From: an uncultured Eubacteriales bacterium
Lineage (GTDB): Bacteria; Bacillota; Clostridia; Oscillospirales; Oscillospiraceae
Reading direction: 5' to 3'
DNA: 64,000 nt
Assembly (NCBI GenBank): GCA_900079765.1
Contig: LT599017.1
Span: 1,178,001-1,242,000 of the forward strand
Part shown: positions 1-8,053 of the stretch, piece after piece
Layout of the letters: the number at the start of each line of letters is the position of its first letter
Numbering within the stretch: position 1 is the first letter of the stretch
The notes under the pieces: generated by a model
What the model was told of the DNA's origin: nothing
The model's database searches: none
The model's input: only the letters and a program-made list of their open reading frames with translations
Program-made: the position numbers and the translations under genes

Positions 1-1
1 A

Positions 2-271
2 AAGCTGTTTGAGGCACCGTTACACCCCTATACCAAAGGCCTTCTCTCCGCCATTCCCATTCCTAAGCTCCGGGGTCGGCGGGAGCGGATCATCATGAAA
101 GGGGAGATCACCTCTCCCATTGATCCCGAGCCCGGCTGCCGCTTCGCGGCCCGGTGTCCCTACGCCAGGGAGCTGTGCTTCCGTGCCCAGCCGGAGCTGG
201 TCCAGCTGCAGCCCGAGCATTTCGTCGCCTGCCATTTCGTGGAGGAGATCAACGGCCTGTCCGCAGGTTGA
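2..271 (+). CDS. Peptide/nickel ABC transporter ATP-binding protein, C-terminal end (partial)
   Basis: The reading frame enters from the left edge and stops at the TGA at 269-271. It encodes the last 89 residues of an OppF/DppF-type ATPase. The segment begins in the HPYTKGLL stretch that follows the nucleotide-binding domain and holds the oligopeptide-transporter C-terminal region (PGCRFAARCPYA, then C and ACHFV). This Cys-rich tail is typical of the OppD/OppF/DppD/DppF family, which energises uptake of peptides or nickel at the inner face of the membrane. Walker motifs lie outside the window, so the substrate cannot be judged. The next gene starts 32 bases downstream on the same strand and may be co-transcribed. 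Confidence 0.85.
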   Translation, partial: KLFEAPLHPYTKGLLSAIPIPKLRGRRERIIMKGEITSPIDPEPGCRFAARCPYARELCFRAQPELVQLQPEHFVACHFVEEINGLSAG

Positions 272-303
272 GCAAGAAATCATTGAATGTGTGGTGAGAA
301 GGG

Positions 304-1185
304 ATGAGACTGCGCCGTGCCTCCATGGGGCTGGCTGTGCTGTTTCTGCTGGCCTGGCTGGCGGCAGGGGCCGCAGCCGTAGAATATGCGGGGAATGACC
401 GGGATACGGTGCTCGGCGTCAGCGAGGGGGCCATGTCCCCCAGGCGCACCTCCGTTTCCTATGGCTCCAGGGTGGAGGAGACCGCACTGGGCGATTTCGT
501 GGCCGACGCCTTCCGCATCGAGACCGGGGCCGCCGTCGCCGTGGTATGTGGGGGACACCTGAAAGAGAGTCTCCCCGGCGGGGAGCTTACCAAGACCTCG
601 GTCTACGCTGTCTTTGAGGAGGACCACACGGTGGGGGTGGCCGAGCTGCCTGTCAGCCTGTTTTTTGAGATCCTGGAGCACGCAGTGGGCCAAACGGCTA
701 TCGACGAGGCTGAGCGGATAGACCCAAACTCCGGTTTTGACGGCTTTCCCCAGGTATCCGGTTTCCGTTTCACCTATGACGTATCCCAGCCGACAGGGGA
801 GCGCGTCCGAGAGGTGACTCTGGACGACGGGCGCTCCCTGAGTGCCACAGATCAGGGAACGGTCACGATGGCCGCGCCCGGGGACCTGCTGCGGGGAGAG
901 TTGGGGTTTACGATGCTCCGGGGTACGGCCTATTCCGAAGTGGGCACGCAGGCCGAGCTTCTTGCCGCCTATATCGCCTCCCGGCCCGGGGAGATTTCCA
1001 GGCCGGACACCGGGCGGATACAGGCGGTGGGGACGGCGGACAACTCCATTTACCGCAGCCTGGGCATAGGGAAATTCCTGCCCTATATGATTTTGATTGC
1101 GCTTCTGGTCACACTGCCCCGGCAGAAAAACCGAGAGCGAAATATGGACGGCACGTTCACCAGACGCCCGGCCAAAGCTCCTTAA
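304..1185 (+). CDS. Membrane-anchored 5'-nucleotidase C-terminal domain protein
   Basis: 293 residues. An N-terminal signal peptide (hydrophobic residues about 8-25, ending in Ala-rich AAGAAA) is followed by a domain resembling the 5'-nucleotidase C-terminal (substrate-binding) domain: the SRVEETALGDFVADAF stretch, GG-H-L-KESLPGGELT and the FPQVSGFRFTYD segment. One hydrophobic helix near the C-terminus (about 261-276) is followed by basic residues, suggesting an outward-facing anchored protein. The N-terminal metallophosphatase domain that normally accompanies this fold is missing, so it is not a complete UshA/YfkN-type enzyme. The ATG follows an AGAAGGG with little spacing, so the start is only moderately sure. 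Substrate and role are unknown; nucleotide or nucleoside binding outside the cell is an inference from the family. Confidence 0.72.
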   Translation: MRLRRASMGLAVLFLLAWLAAGAAAVEYAGNDRDTVLGVSEGAMSPRRTSVSYGSRVEETALGDFVADAFRIETGAAVAVVCGGHLKESLPGGELTKTSVYAVFEEDHTVGVAELPVSLFFEILEHAVGQTAIDEAERIDPNSGFDGFPQVSGFRFTYDVSQPTGERVREVTLDDGRSLSATDQGTVTMAAPGDLLRGELGFTMLRGTAYSEVGTQAELLAAYIASRPGEISRPDTGRIQAVGTADNSIYRSLGIGKFLPYMILIALLVTLPRQKNRERNMDGTFTRRPAKAP

Positions 1186-1270
1186 ACAAATTACGCCAGT
1201 CTGCGTCAGAGACACTTCGGTTTATCCCCCCTTATGCCTTGCAGCGCAGCGGAAAGGTATGATAATCATT

Positions 1271-2530
1271 ATGAAAGAAGTCTATATTGTCAGCTGCTGC
1301 CGTACCGCGATCGGCAGCTTTGGCGGCATGCTGAAGGACGTTCCCGCTGTCGAGCTGGGTGCCATTACCGTGAAAGAGGCGCTCAAGCGCGGCAATGTGA
1401 ACCCGGAAAATGTGGACGAGGTCATGTATGGCGGCGTGCTCACCGCTGGCCTGGGCCAAAATATAGCCCGGCAAGTGGGCCTGAAGGCCGGAATCCCTAT
1501 GGCAACTCCCGCCTACACGATCAATATGGTGTGCGGTTCCGGCATGAAAAGTGTCATTGAGGCCGCCCGCAGCATCGTGGCTGACGACGCCGACATCATA
1601 GTAGCCGGGGGCACCGAGAACATGTCAATGTCCCCCTACGTCCTTCCCGACGAGCGCTGGGGCGGACGCATGGGCGATAAAAAAGTTATAGACACCATGA
1701 TTCGCGACGGCCTTTGGGACGCCTGCAATGACTACCATATGGGCACCACCGCCGAGAACATCTGCGATCTGTGGGGCATCACACGCCAGGAGATGGATGC
1801 GTTCTCCGTCCGCTCTCAGGAGCGCGCGGTAGCCGCCCGCGACTCTGGCCGGTTCGACGACGAGATCGTCCCTGTCCCCGTCAAGGTGAAGAAACAGGTG
1901 GTGGAGTTCGCCCGGGACGAGTATCCCAAGGACGGCACCACCCTGGAGAGCATCTCCAAGCTCCGCGGCGCTTTCCCTGTTGGTCCCGAGTCCCCCAACC
2001 CTCAGGTCGTCCAGACCTTTGACGTCACCTCCCCCAAGGTCGAAACCCCCGATATGGGGCAGCAGCGCGTGACCGCCGCCAGCGCCTCCGGCCTGAACGA
2101 CGGCGCGGCCGCCATCATCGTCGCCTCCGGAGAAGCGGTGAAGAAATATGGTCTTAAGCCCATGGCAAAGCTCGTGTCCTGGGGCCAGGGCGGCGTTGAC
2201 CCCAAGATCATGGGCATCGGCCCTGTGCCTGCCTCCCGCAGGGCGCTGGAGAAGGCCGGACTGACCGTCAACGACATGGACCTGGTTGAGGCGAACGAAG
2301 CCTTTGCCGCCCAGTCCATCGCTGTGGCCCGTGAGATGAACTTCGACATGGAGAAAGTCAACGTGAATGGCGGCGCCATCGCCCTGGGCCATCCCATCGG
2401 CTGCTCCGGCGCCCGTGTCATCGTCACTTTGCTCCACGAGCTGAAGAAGCATGACGACGCCAAGCGAGGCCTGGCGACCCTGTGCATCGGCGGCGGAATG
2501 GGTGTTGCCACCATCTTTGAAAAGTGCTAG
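1271..2530 (+). CDS. atoB: Acetyl-CoA C-acetyltransferase (thiolase)
   Basis: Condenses two acetyl-CoA to acetoacetyl-CoA, or cleaves it in the degradative direction. The ATG at 1271 gives the canonical N-terminus MKEVYIVSCCRTAIG; the open frame extends upstream without thiolase-like sequence. The nucleophilic Cys is in the VCGSGMKS stretch (about residue 88), the His in ALGHPIGCSG (about 374), and the second Cys in CIGGGMG (about 405). At 419 residues it is longer than the usual 390-395; the extra residues lie around 220-250, between the core and loop domains. It precedes the two CoA-transferase subunits by about 80 bases, forming an acetoacetate/butyrate-type module. It could act with acetoacetyl-CoA or a longer 3-ketoacyl-CoA; sequence alone does not decide. 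Confidence 0.93.
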   Translation: MKEVYIVSCCRTAIGSFGGMLKDVPAVELGAITVKEALKRGNVNPENVDEVMYGGVLTAGLGQNIARQVGLKAGIPMATPAYTINMVCGSGMKSVIEAARSIVADDADIIVAGGTENMSMSPYVLPDERWGGRMGDKKVIDTMIRDGLWDACNDYHMGTTAENICDLWGITRQEMDAFSVRSQERAVAARDSGRFDDEIVPVPVKVKKQVVEFARDEYPKDGTTLESISKLRGAFPVGPESPNPQVVQTFDVTSPKVETPDMGQQRVTAASASGLNDGAAAIIVASGEAVKKYGLKPMAKLVSWGQGGVDPKIMGIGPVPASRRALEKAGLTVNDMDLVEANEAFAAQSIAVAREMNFDMEKVNVNGGAIALGHPIGCSGARVIVTLLHELKKHDDAKRGLATLCIGGGMGVATIFEKC

Positions 2531-2613
2531 CTGTTTTGTGACAGACAACCTTCAGGCGGGTCGGGCTGTCGCCTGGCCCGCCTGAAAATCAAGCTGTTTT
2601 GGAGGAATTCCCA

Positions 2614-3303
2614 TTGGCTAAGTTGATCTCCCTAAAAGAGGCCGTAGACCTGATCCCCGATGGGGCCACGATCATGTGCGGCGGTTTCATGGGCTGCGGC
2701 ACCGCCCACAAGGTGGTCGATGCCCTTTCTAAGTCCGGCAAAAGCAATTTTACTCTCATCTGCAACGACGGTTCTTTCCCCGGCGGTCCGCTGGGTGAGG
2801 ACTATTATGGCGTCGCCAAGCTCATCCATAACGGTCAGGTGAATCATCTGATCGCCACCCACGTGGGCCTTAACCCGGAGGTCGCCGAGCGTATGAACGA
2901 CGGCTCCATGAAAGTCGACCTCATCCCCCAGGGATCCCTGGCCGAGATGATACGGGCCGGCAGCGCGGGCCTGGGCGGCGTGCTGACGCCCACCGGCGTC
3001 GGCACCATCGTAGAGGACAACAAGGACTTTGTGCTGGGCAAGGTCGCCGTGGACGGCAAGGATTATCTGCACATGCGCCCTGTGAGAGCAGATATAGCCA
3101 TCATCTCCGGCTACAGGGTAGATAAGAGCGGCAATGTCTGGTACAAGGGCACCACCCGCAACTTCAATCTGCTCATGGCCACCGCCGCCGATCTCGTGAT
3201 CGTCGAGGCCGACCATGTGGTTGAGCTGGGCGAGATCGAGCCCGAGAACGTACATACCTACGGGATTCTCGTGGACTACATTGTGGATGGGGGGAACGCG
3301 TAA
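2614..3303 (+). CDS. atoD: Acyl-CoA:acetate CoA-transferase, alpha subunit
   Basis: Family I CoA-transferase subunit A, about 229 residues. It transfers CoA between acetate and an acyl-CoA such as acetoacetyl-CoA or butyryl-CoA, together with the beta subunit encoded next. The sequence has the glycine-rich CoA-binding region (GATIMCGGFMGCGTAH) and the conserved GLGGVLTPTGVGT stretch. I place the start at TTG 2614 because GGAGG at 2601-2605 sits 8 bases upstream; an upstream in-frame TTG at 2599 overlaps that ribosome site. Its stop overlaps the ATG of the beta subunit by one base (TAATG), implying translational coupling. The physiological acceptor is not determined by sequence. Confidence 0.93.
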   Translation: MAKLISLKEAVDLIPDGATIMCGGFMGCGTAHKVVDALSKSGKSNFTLICNDGSFPGGPLGEDYYGVAKLIHNGQVNHLIATHVGLNPEVAERMNDGSMKVDLIPQGSLAEMIRAGSAGLGGVLTPTGVGTIVEDNKDFVLGKVAVDGKDYLHMRPVRADIAIISGYRVDKSGNVWYKGTTRNFNLLMATAADLVIVEADHVVELGEIEPENVHTYGILVDYIVDGGNA

Positions 3304-3953
3304 TGGAGAACGTCAAAACCTTTATTGCCGCTCGTGTAGCCAAGGAGCTGAAGGACGGTGATGTCGTGAACCTGGGGATCGGGCTACCCACCTTGGTTCC
3401 CAACTATCTGCCCGAGGGCGTCCGTGTGACCCTTCAGTCTGAGAACGGCATCGTGGGTACGGGTGCGCTCACCGATGAGAACCGCGACCCCGTCTATGTC
3501 ACCGATGCCGGCGGAAACCCTGCTGCCATCTCCCTGGGCGGGGCTTTTATCGACTCCTGCTCCTCCTTCGGCCTGATCCGCGGCGGACATGTGGACGCTA
3601 CCATCCTGGGCGGCCTTGAGGTCGACGAGGAGGGCTCTCTTTCAAACTGGATCATCCCCGGCAAGAAGGTGCCCGGCATGGGCGGAGCCATGGACTTGCT
3701 GGTGGGCGCGAAGAACGTCATCGTGGCCATGGAGCACACTGCCAAGGGCGCGCCCAAAATCCTCAAGAAGTGCCGTCTGCCCTATACCGCGGTGAAGTGC
3801 GTCACCAAGATCATCACCGAGATGGGTGTGATTGAGGTCACCGATAAGGGCCTGCTGCTCACCGAGTACAACCCCGAGTTCACCGTGGAGCAAATCCAGG
3901 CCGCCACCGAGGCTCCCCTGATCATCAGCCCCGACCTGAAAGAGATGGCCTAA
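3303..3953 (+). CDS. atoA: Acyl-CoA:acetate CoA-transferase, beta subunit
   Basis: 216 residues, subunit B of the family I CoA-transferase. The catalytic glutamate is Glu47 in the SENGIVG motif, which forms the covalent glutamyl-CoA intermediate. The later GGAFIDS and GKKVPGMGGAMDL stretches match the family. Length is normal for AtoA/ScoB. The gene is coupled to the alpha subunit by a one-base overlap and is followed 22 bases later by a strong intrinsic terminator, so thiolase-atoD-atoA look like one transcription unit. In a butyrate-producing anaerobe this would link acetoacetyl- or butyryl-CoA to acetate; that assignment is inferred from context. Confidence 0.93.
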   Translation: MENVKTFIAARVAKELKDGDVVNLGIGLPTLVPNYLPEGVRVTLQSENGIVGTGALTDENRDPVYVTDAGGNPAAISLGGAFIDSCSSFGLIRGGHVDATILGGLEVDEEGSLSNWIIPGKKVPGMGGAMDLLVGAKNVIVAMEHTAKGAPKILKKCRLPYTAVKCVTKIITEMGVIEVTDKGLLLTEYNPEFTVEQIQAATEAPLIISPDLKEMA

Positions 3954-3974
3954 GCCTCTCTGCAGAAGGGAGAC

Positions 3975-4015
3975 AAGGCCCCTGAGACGTTATTTCCAAA
4001 CGTCTCAGGGGCCTT
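3975..4015 (+). terminator. Intrinsic terminator after the CoA-transferase genes
   Basis: A 17-base perfect inverted repeat (3975-3991 against 3999-4015) with a 7-base loop lies just after the atoA stop. It is followed by a short T-rich run. Confidence 0.88.
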
Positions 4016-4066
4016 GGTTTATCGAGACACTGACTGTTCTTTTTCTGAAAAGGGGGTATTTTTTAT

Positions 4067-4096
4067 TTGTTTTTTTCCATAATCTTTGTTATACTA
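4067..4096 (+). promoter_or_regulatory. Candidate promoter and FadR-type operator of the GntR gene
   Basis: TTGTTT (4067-4072) is separated by 17 bases from TATACT (4090-4095). The 11 bases at 4086-4096 read TTGTTATACTA, which fits the FadR-subfamily GntR operator pattern TNGTNNNACNA and overlaps the -10 element. Autoregulation by the downstream FCD regulator is an inference. Confidence 0.5.
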
Positions 4097-4162
4097 ATTA
4101 CAAATACAAGGATTATACAAAGGATATACTTTTTACTAAATAACGAAGGAACTTGGTTGATC

Positions 4163-4840
4163 ATGAAAAAGGACGCAGCATTGAGCAAGCAGAACCAGAT
4201 CTACGAGCAATTGAAAGAGGACATTGTGACCGGCAAATACAGCGGAGGGTCCTTCCTGCAGGAAAACGACCTGTGCGCTGCCTTCGACGTGAGCCGCACC
4301 CCTGTGCGGGAGGCCCTGATTCGTCTCTCCCATGACCAGTACATTGAGCTCATCCCCAACCGGGGTGCCTTTATCCCCCAGATGACCATCAGCGACATTA
4401 AGGAGCTCTATGAGCTGCGGGTAGCCAACGACGGGATGGCCGCCTTTCTCTTCGCCAGGAGGGCGACGCCTGAGATCGTCGCGGATATGGAGCAATCGGT
4501 GGCTCGGGAGGCAGTCTTTCTTCAGGAGGGCAATTTTGTCAAGGTCCATGAGGAGGAGCTTTACTTCCACTCGCTGTATATCAACAACTGCGGAAACAAG
4601 CGCCTCATCAACATCATCAACATGGTTGGTAATCAGACGGTACGCGTCATGAGAATTTCTGCAGAGGCGCAATTCAGGGATACGCTGGAGGTGAGTCTGA
4701 AGCGCCACGGGGAGTTGACCGAGGCATTCAGAGCGCATGACCAGGAGAAAGCCAGGGCGCTGATGGAGTCCCACTGGGAGTACAGCAAAGAGGGCTATAT
4801 CCGGCACTATATTGAGGGCACCCTCTCCAACAGGCTATGA
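4163..4840 (+). CDS. GntR family transcriptional regulator, FCD (FadR) subfamily
   Basis: 225 residues from ATG 4163. The N-terminal winged helix includes the family signature DVSRTPVREALIRL (about residues 43-56). The C-terminal part is an all-helical FCD ligand-binding domain with the ELRVANDGMAAFLFARR and HxxL-type segments expected to carry metal- or ligand-binding residues (for example His about 140 and His about 190). FCD regulators usually sense small organic acids or acyl-CoAs. It lies between the thiolase/CoA-transferase operon, from which a terminator separates it, and the ethanolamine microcompartment locus, so either could be its target. An operator-like site overlaps its own promoter. 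The longer open frame upstream encodes no HTH sequence. Confidence 0.88.
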   Translation: MKKDAALSKQNQIYEQLKEDIVTGKYSGGSFLQENDLCAAFDVSRTPVREALIRLSHDQYIELIPNRGAFIPQMTISDIKELYELRVANDGMAAFLFARRATPEIVADMEQSVAREAVFLQEGNFVKVHEEELYFHSLYINNCGNKRLINIINMVGNQTVRVMRISAEAQFRDTLEVSLKRHGELTEAFRAHDQEKARALMESHWEYSKEGYIRHYIEGTLSNRL

Positions 4841-4889
4841 TTTAACTGCCGCTGTGGGGTTTCCTGCGCACCCGTTGACAAATAAAAGA

Positions 4890-4918
4890 TTGACTACACC
4901 CGCAAGCTTGTGTATAAT
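4890..4918 (+). promoter_or_regulatory. Promoter of the eut microcompartment locus
   Basis: TTGACT (4890-4895), 17-base spacer, TATAAT (4913-4918). It sits 234 bases before the eutM start and leaves a leader of about 225 bases that contains a terminator. Confidence 0.75.
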
Positions 4919-4924
4919 ATGAAC

Positions 4925-5152
4925 ATAATTGAAAGTGCAGACTATGCCGGGTGTAGCAAGTTTGCCATATCTCTTTTCCCTTGAGGAAGAGGATTTGACT
5001 TCAGACGCGAAGGAAGCGTCTTGAAGCGCTGTATAGCGTTTCAAGACGCTTTTTTTGTTTGGAAAGAGGGTGGCGTCAGTAAAACTGCGTAAAATAGGAG
5101 CGGCCATAAGCAGGTAAAAGATATTTGAAACATGAAATTGGAGGTAAAAGGT
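4925..5152 (+). promoter_or_regulatory. eutM leader with terminator and overlapping alternative hairpin (candidate ANTAR antitermination site)
   Basis: The untranslated leader contains an intrinsic terminator (5014-5056). A competing hairpin upstream has arms 5000-5008 and 5016-5026 around the 7-base loop GAAGGAA and one bulge. The two share bases 5014-5026, so only one can form. A smaller weak hairpin lies around 4972-4994. ANTAR response regulators such as EutV act by stabilising paired hairpins that block a terminator in eut leaders, and an ANTAR regulator is encoded 0.9 kb downstream. I could not find the strict hexanucleotide-loop pair described for EutV sites, so the exact binding hairpins remain unproven. 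Confidence 0.55.
5014..5056 (+). terminator. Intrinsic terminator inside the eutM leader
   Basis: Arms 5014-5030 and 5035-5050 form a stem of about 16 pairs with loop GTAT, followed by a run of seven T. It lies between the promoter and eutM, so it must be bypassed for expression. Confidence 0.85.
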
Positions 5153-5440
5153 ATGGCGGCAACAGCACAGGCGCTCGGGATGATCGAAACGAAAGGTCTG
5201 GTGGGCGCCATTGAGGCGGCGGACGCGATGGTAAAGGCCGCGAATGTTACTCTGATGGGGAAAGAGCATGTGGGCGGCGGCCTCGTGACTGTCATGGTCC
5301 GGGGCGACGTGGGGGCCGTCAAGGCCGCTACCGACGCCGGGGCGGCGGCCGCCGAGCGCGTGGGTGAGCTCATCTCCGTCCACGTCATCCCCCGGCCCCA
5401 CGACGAGGTGGAAGCTATCCTGCCCGGCAGGCAGTCTTAA
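5153..5440 (+). CDS. eutM: Bacterial microcompartment hexameric shell protein, EutM/PduA type
   Basis: 95 residues from ATG 5153, with GGAGGT 7 bases upstream; the earlier ATG at 5132 adds residues not found in the family. One BMC domain: [20 protein letters not shown] at the start, the KAANVTL strand, then [23 protein letters not shown] and the [12 protein letters not shown] tail. Hexamers tile the facets of the protein shell that encloses ethanolamine breakdown and holds acetaldehyde. It is the first gene after the regulated leader. The pore residues cannot be assigned with certainty without alignment. No pentameric EutN vertex gene is present in the window. Confidence 0.95.
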   Translation: MAATAQALGMIETKGLVGAIEAADAMVKAANVTLMGKEHVGGGLVTVMVRGDVGAVKAATDAGAAAAERVGELISVHVIPRPHDEVEAILPGRQS

Positions 5441-5458
5441 CAAAAAGGGGGCGGCGAT

Positions 5459-5890
5459 ATGGGACTCAGCGAGTCTTTGATTCGGGAAATCGTGGAGCGG
5501 ACGCTGCGGGAGATGGGCACTGAAAAAATGGAGAAGCAGGTGGACCCCAGCGGCATTATGAGCATTAAGCTGAGCACAGTGAAGTGCGAGCCCTTTGCCG
5601 GGGCCAAGGGCGTCGGACTCAAGGACGCGACGACGCTGGAGGAGGCGCCGCGCATGGGCGCGGGCGTTATGGAGCTGGACCATGGGGTGCTGGAGTGGAC
5701 GCTGACCTACGACGAGTATGACTACGTCATCGAGGGCACGCTGCAGATCGAGATAGACGGCCGCATGATTGAGGGAAGGGCCGGTGACATCATCTATATC
5801 CCCCGCAACAGCCATATTCTATTTAAGACGCCTGACTTCACCCGCTACGCATATTTTGTGTATCCTGCAAACTGGTCGGAGCTGATCTGA
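5459..5890 (+). CDS. eutQ: EutQ-like cupin, ethanolamine utilisation acetate kinase family
   Basis: 143 residues with an N-terminal amphipathic helix (LSESLIREIVERTLREM, residues 3-19) resembling the encapsulation peptides that target cargo to microcompartments. A C-terminal cupin domain follows (MELDHGVLEWTLTYDEYDYVIEGTL and GDIIYIPRNSHI). EutQ proteins are cupins reported to have acetate kinase activity in Salmonella. This one is shorter than the roughly 230-residue enterobacterial form and lacks most of its N-terminal region. The gene follows eutM by 18 bases with a purine-rich ribosome site, so they are co-transcribed. Whether this short form has catalytic activity is not known. Confidence 0.85.
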   Translation: MGLSESLIREIVERTLREMGTEKMEKQVDPSGIMSIKLSTVKCEPFAGAKGVGLKDATTLEEAPRMGAGVMELDHGVLEWTLTYDEYDYVIEGTLQIEIDGRMIEGRAGDIIYIPRNSHILFKTPDFTRYAYFVYPANWSELI

Positions 5891-5991
5891 CACAAGAGGG
5901 TATTTGGTTATCTCATTGCTTTTCCGTGCCGGTTTTGTTACACTTCTGGTGACGCCATGGCGCACGATTTGTTGAAAATGGAGGGGTACGG

Positions 5992-6597
5992 GTGAGCACA
6001 GGTGAACGGAGGGTGACAACACTCTTTCTCGCAGACGATGATGAGAATGTGCGCCGCACGCTGAGGGAGTTTTTCACGGGGTACCCAAGCTACAAAATCG
6101 TCGGAGAGGTGTATGACGGTGCCGCGGCGGTGGAGGCGTGCAGGAGGCTGAAGCCGGACGTGGCGCTTCTGGATATCCGGATGCCTGTGCTGGATGGGCT
6201 CGGCGCGGCTCGGCTCCTCCTTGGCGAGGACCTGGTCAGATGCGTGGTCATGCTCACCGCGTTCAGCGACCAGGTATATATTCAAAACGCACTGGACGCC
6301 GGAGCCTTCGGATACCTGACCAAGCCCTTTGATCCGGAAAAGATACTGCCCACCCTGGAGCTTTGCATCCATCAGAGCAGGGAATACCACCTTTTGAAAA
6401 AGGAGCACCAGAATCTCAGCCGCCGGCTGGGGGAGCGTGACGCCGTGGACCGGGCCAAGCTGGTTCTGATGGAGACGAAGGGAATGGGCGAGGACGAGGC
6501 ATACCAGTACATAAGAGAGCTCAGTAAGCGTATGTGCATGTCTATGGCGACGGTCTCCAAATACTTGCTCGCTAAGGCGGAGGAAGTCCATGAATAG
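5992..6597 (+). CDS. eutV: ANTAR-domain response regulator EutV
   Basis: 201 residues from GTG 5992. Receiver domain (about 9-125) with acidic pocket ADDD near residues 14-17, phospho-acceptor Asp61 in LLDIRMPVLDG, Thr in MLTAFS and Lys in LTKPFD. A coiled linker follows, then a C-terminal ANTAR domain (about 140-197) that binds RNA hairpins and prevents transcription termination. This is the EutV architecture described in Enterococcus and Listeria, where phosphorylation permits read-through of terminators in eut leaders. Its stop overlaps the kinase start by 8 bases. Terminators before eutM and before eutB are plausible targets. Confidence 0.92.
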   Translation: MSTGERRVTTLFLADDDENVRRTLREFFTGYPSYKIVGEVYDGAAAVEACRRLKPDVALLDIRMPVLDGLGAARLLLGEDLVRCVVMLTAFSDQVYIQNALDAGAFGYLTKPFDPEKILPTLELCIHQSREYHLLKKEHQNLSRRLGERDAVDRAKLVLMETKGMGEDEAYQYIRELSKRMCMSMATVSKYLLAKAEEVHE

Positions 6598-7960
6598 CGC
6601 CACGCGGCTGCTGTGCCAGAAGTATACCGAGCTTACTGACGAAGAGATTTCCCACATCGAGCAGTACAACGACGTCCTCCCGGCGCTGGCAAATGCAGAA
6701 AAGGCGGACGTATTCATAGACTGCCGGACCGCCACGGGGCGCTCGGCTATCGTAGTCTGTGAGGCTAAGCCCCAGACGGTCCCATCCAACTATTCCGGCA
6801 CGATTTCAGGGATGCTGATCCAGTGGAAGGACGAGCCTGCGGTGGACCGCTCTTTCCGCCTGGGCGTGGCAACCGTGGGAGTTCGCGCGGTCTCCATGCC
6901 GGAGGATCGGCGCATCGTACAGACGGTGGAGCCCATTGTTTTTAACGAAAAGCTGATTGGCGTCCTCATCTATGAAAAACCCGCCATGGCCGTGGAGGAT
7001 ATCGTGCTCCCGCAGGAGGATGAGAACCACGGCGCGGAGGATCTGGACTGGGCGGGCGTATCGGAGCACCTGGGAGACGCGGTGGTATTTTTGGACGAGG
7101 CGGGTCTGGTGTGCGGCTATAACCGCGCGGCCAGGGAACTCTATCGGAGCATGGGCTATATCGGAGACATCATGGGTATGGCCGCGACCAATATTCAGCC
7201 TGCCGCGCTGGCGGAAAGTGACGACCAAGTCCATGAGGCCTTTATGGTCAACAGAGCGCTGCAGTATCGGAAAGTCCCTGTTGTCCATGGAAAGGCGCAG
7301 GTCGCGCTGATGATCCGGGATGTGACGGAGCGGCGCAGGGTAGAGCAGGAGATGTCCTTTCAAAAGATGGCGCTGCGGGAGCTGCGCCACAGGATCAGAA
7401 ACAGTCTCCAGATGATTGCCGGCATAACACGCAGCAGGAGCTTTGAGGTCAGCGACCTCGGCGCGGCGCAGACGGCCCTCCTGGATATGGCGAACCGGGT
7501 CCTCTCCATTACCGCGACACTGGATGGAATCGTTCAGGTCTCCCCGGAGAAAGTATCACTCCTCCAGGTGCTGGAGCAGATACGCAGGTACACGCTGCAG
7601 ACGCTTCTGACGCCGGCGAGGGGTATCGCCATCCAGATACAGGGCGAGGACGTGGAGGTCTCGGCGGACTGCGCCACCTCGGTGGCCCTGGTGGTCAACG
7701 AGCTGGTGCAAAACGCGCTGAAGTACGCCTTTCCGGCGGGAGAGGCGGGCGTCATCCGCATTGAGATGCAAAACAACCGACCATTCTGCAAGGTCACGAT
7801 TTCGGACACCGGCGTGGGGTTCCTCCCGGACGCCATCCGGCCCGGGAGTATGGGGCTGGAGCTGGCTGCCTCTATTGTGCGGGAGAAGCTGACAGGTGAG
7901 TGGAATATTGAGACCGGTGTATCCGGCACAAAGATTTCCTTTGACTTTTTAGAAAAATAA
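6590..7960 (+). CDS. eutW: Sensor histidine kinase EutW
   Basis: 456 residues, soluble (no membrane segment seen). The N-terminal part (about 1-140) matches the histidine-kinase N-terminal sensor domain found in EutW-type kinases. A PAS-like region follows (VVFLDEAGLVCGYNRAARELY, about 165-240). The HisKA_2 dimerisation domain carries the phospho-acceptor His267 in LRELRHRIRNSLQM. The ATPase domain has the N box NELVQNALKYA, and DTGVGF and GSMGLELA as G boxes. In known systems EutW senses ethanolamine and phosphorylates EutV. The start overlaps eutV by 8 bases and has a GGAGGA site, showing translational coupling. Confidence 0.92.
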   Translation: MNSATRLLCQKYTELTDEEISHIEQYNDVLPALANAEKADVFIDCRTATGRSAIVVCEAKPQTVPSNYSGTISGMLIQWKDEPAVDRSFRLGVATVGVRAVSMPEDRRIVQTVEPIVFNEKLIGVLIYEKPAMAVEDIVLPQEDENHGAEDLDWAGVSEHLGDAVVFLDEAGLVCGYNRAARELYRSMGYIGDIMGMAATNIQPAALAESDDQVHEAFMVNRALQYRKVPVVHGKAQVALMIRDVTERRRVEQEMSFQKMALRELRHRIRNSLQMIAGITRSRSFEVSDLGAAQTALLDMANRVLSITATLDGIVQVSPEKVSLLQVLEQIRRYTLQTLLTPARGIAIQIQGEDVEVSADCATSVALVVNELVQNALKYAFPAGEAGVIRIEMQNNRPFCKVTISDTGVGFLPDAIRPGSMGLELAASIVREKLTGEWNIETGVSGTKISFDFLEK

Positions 7961-8008
7961 AATGGCGACGACCTGTAGTAAGGCGTAGCCGAATAAAGCA
8001 GAGGCGAC

Positions 8009-8053
8009 GCAGCCCAGGGACGGTGCTTATGGCACCTGTCCTTGGGCTGCTTT
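8009..8053 (+). terminator. Intrinsic terminator between eutW and eutB
   Basis: Arms 8009-8026 and 8031-8050 form a long GC-rich stem with loop TTAT and a few mismatches, followed by a weak T run. A partly competing helix (GCGTAGCC at 7983-7990 against GGCGACGC at 8003-8010) ends at the terminator's left arm. Its place inside the eut operon suggests a second regulated read-through point. Confidence 0.7.

Noticed and set aside
4925-5060. Canonical EutV dual hexaloop hairpins
   Set aside because: I looked for two six-base loops with A at 1 and G at 4; only a seven-base GAAGGAA loop and weak stems were found, so the exact motif is not claimed.
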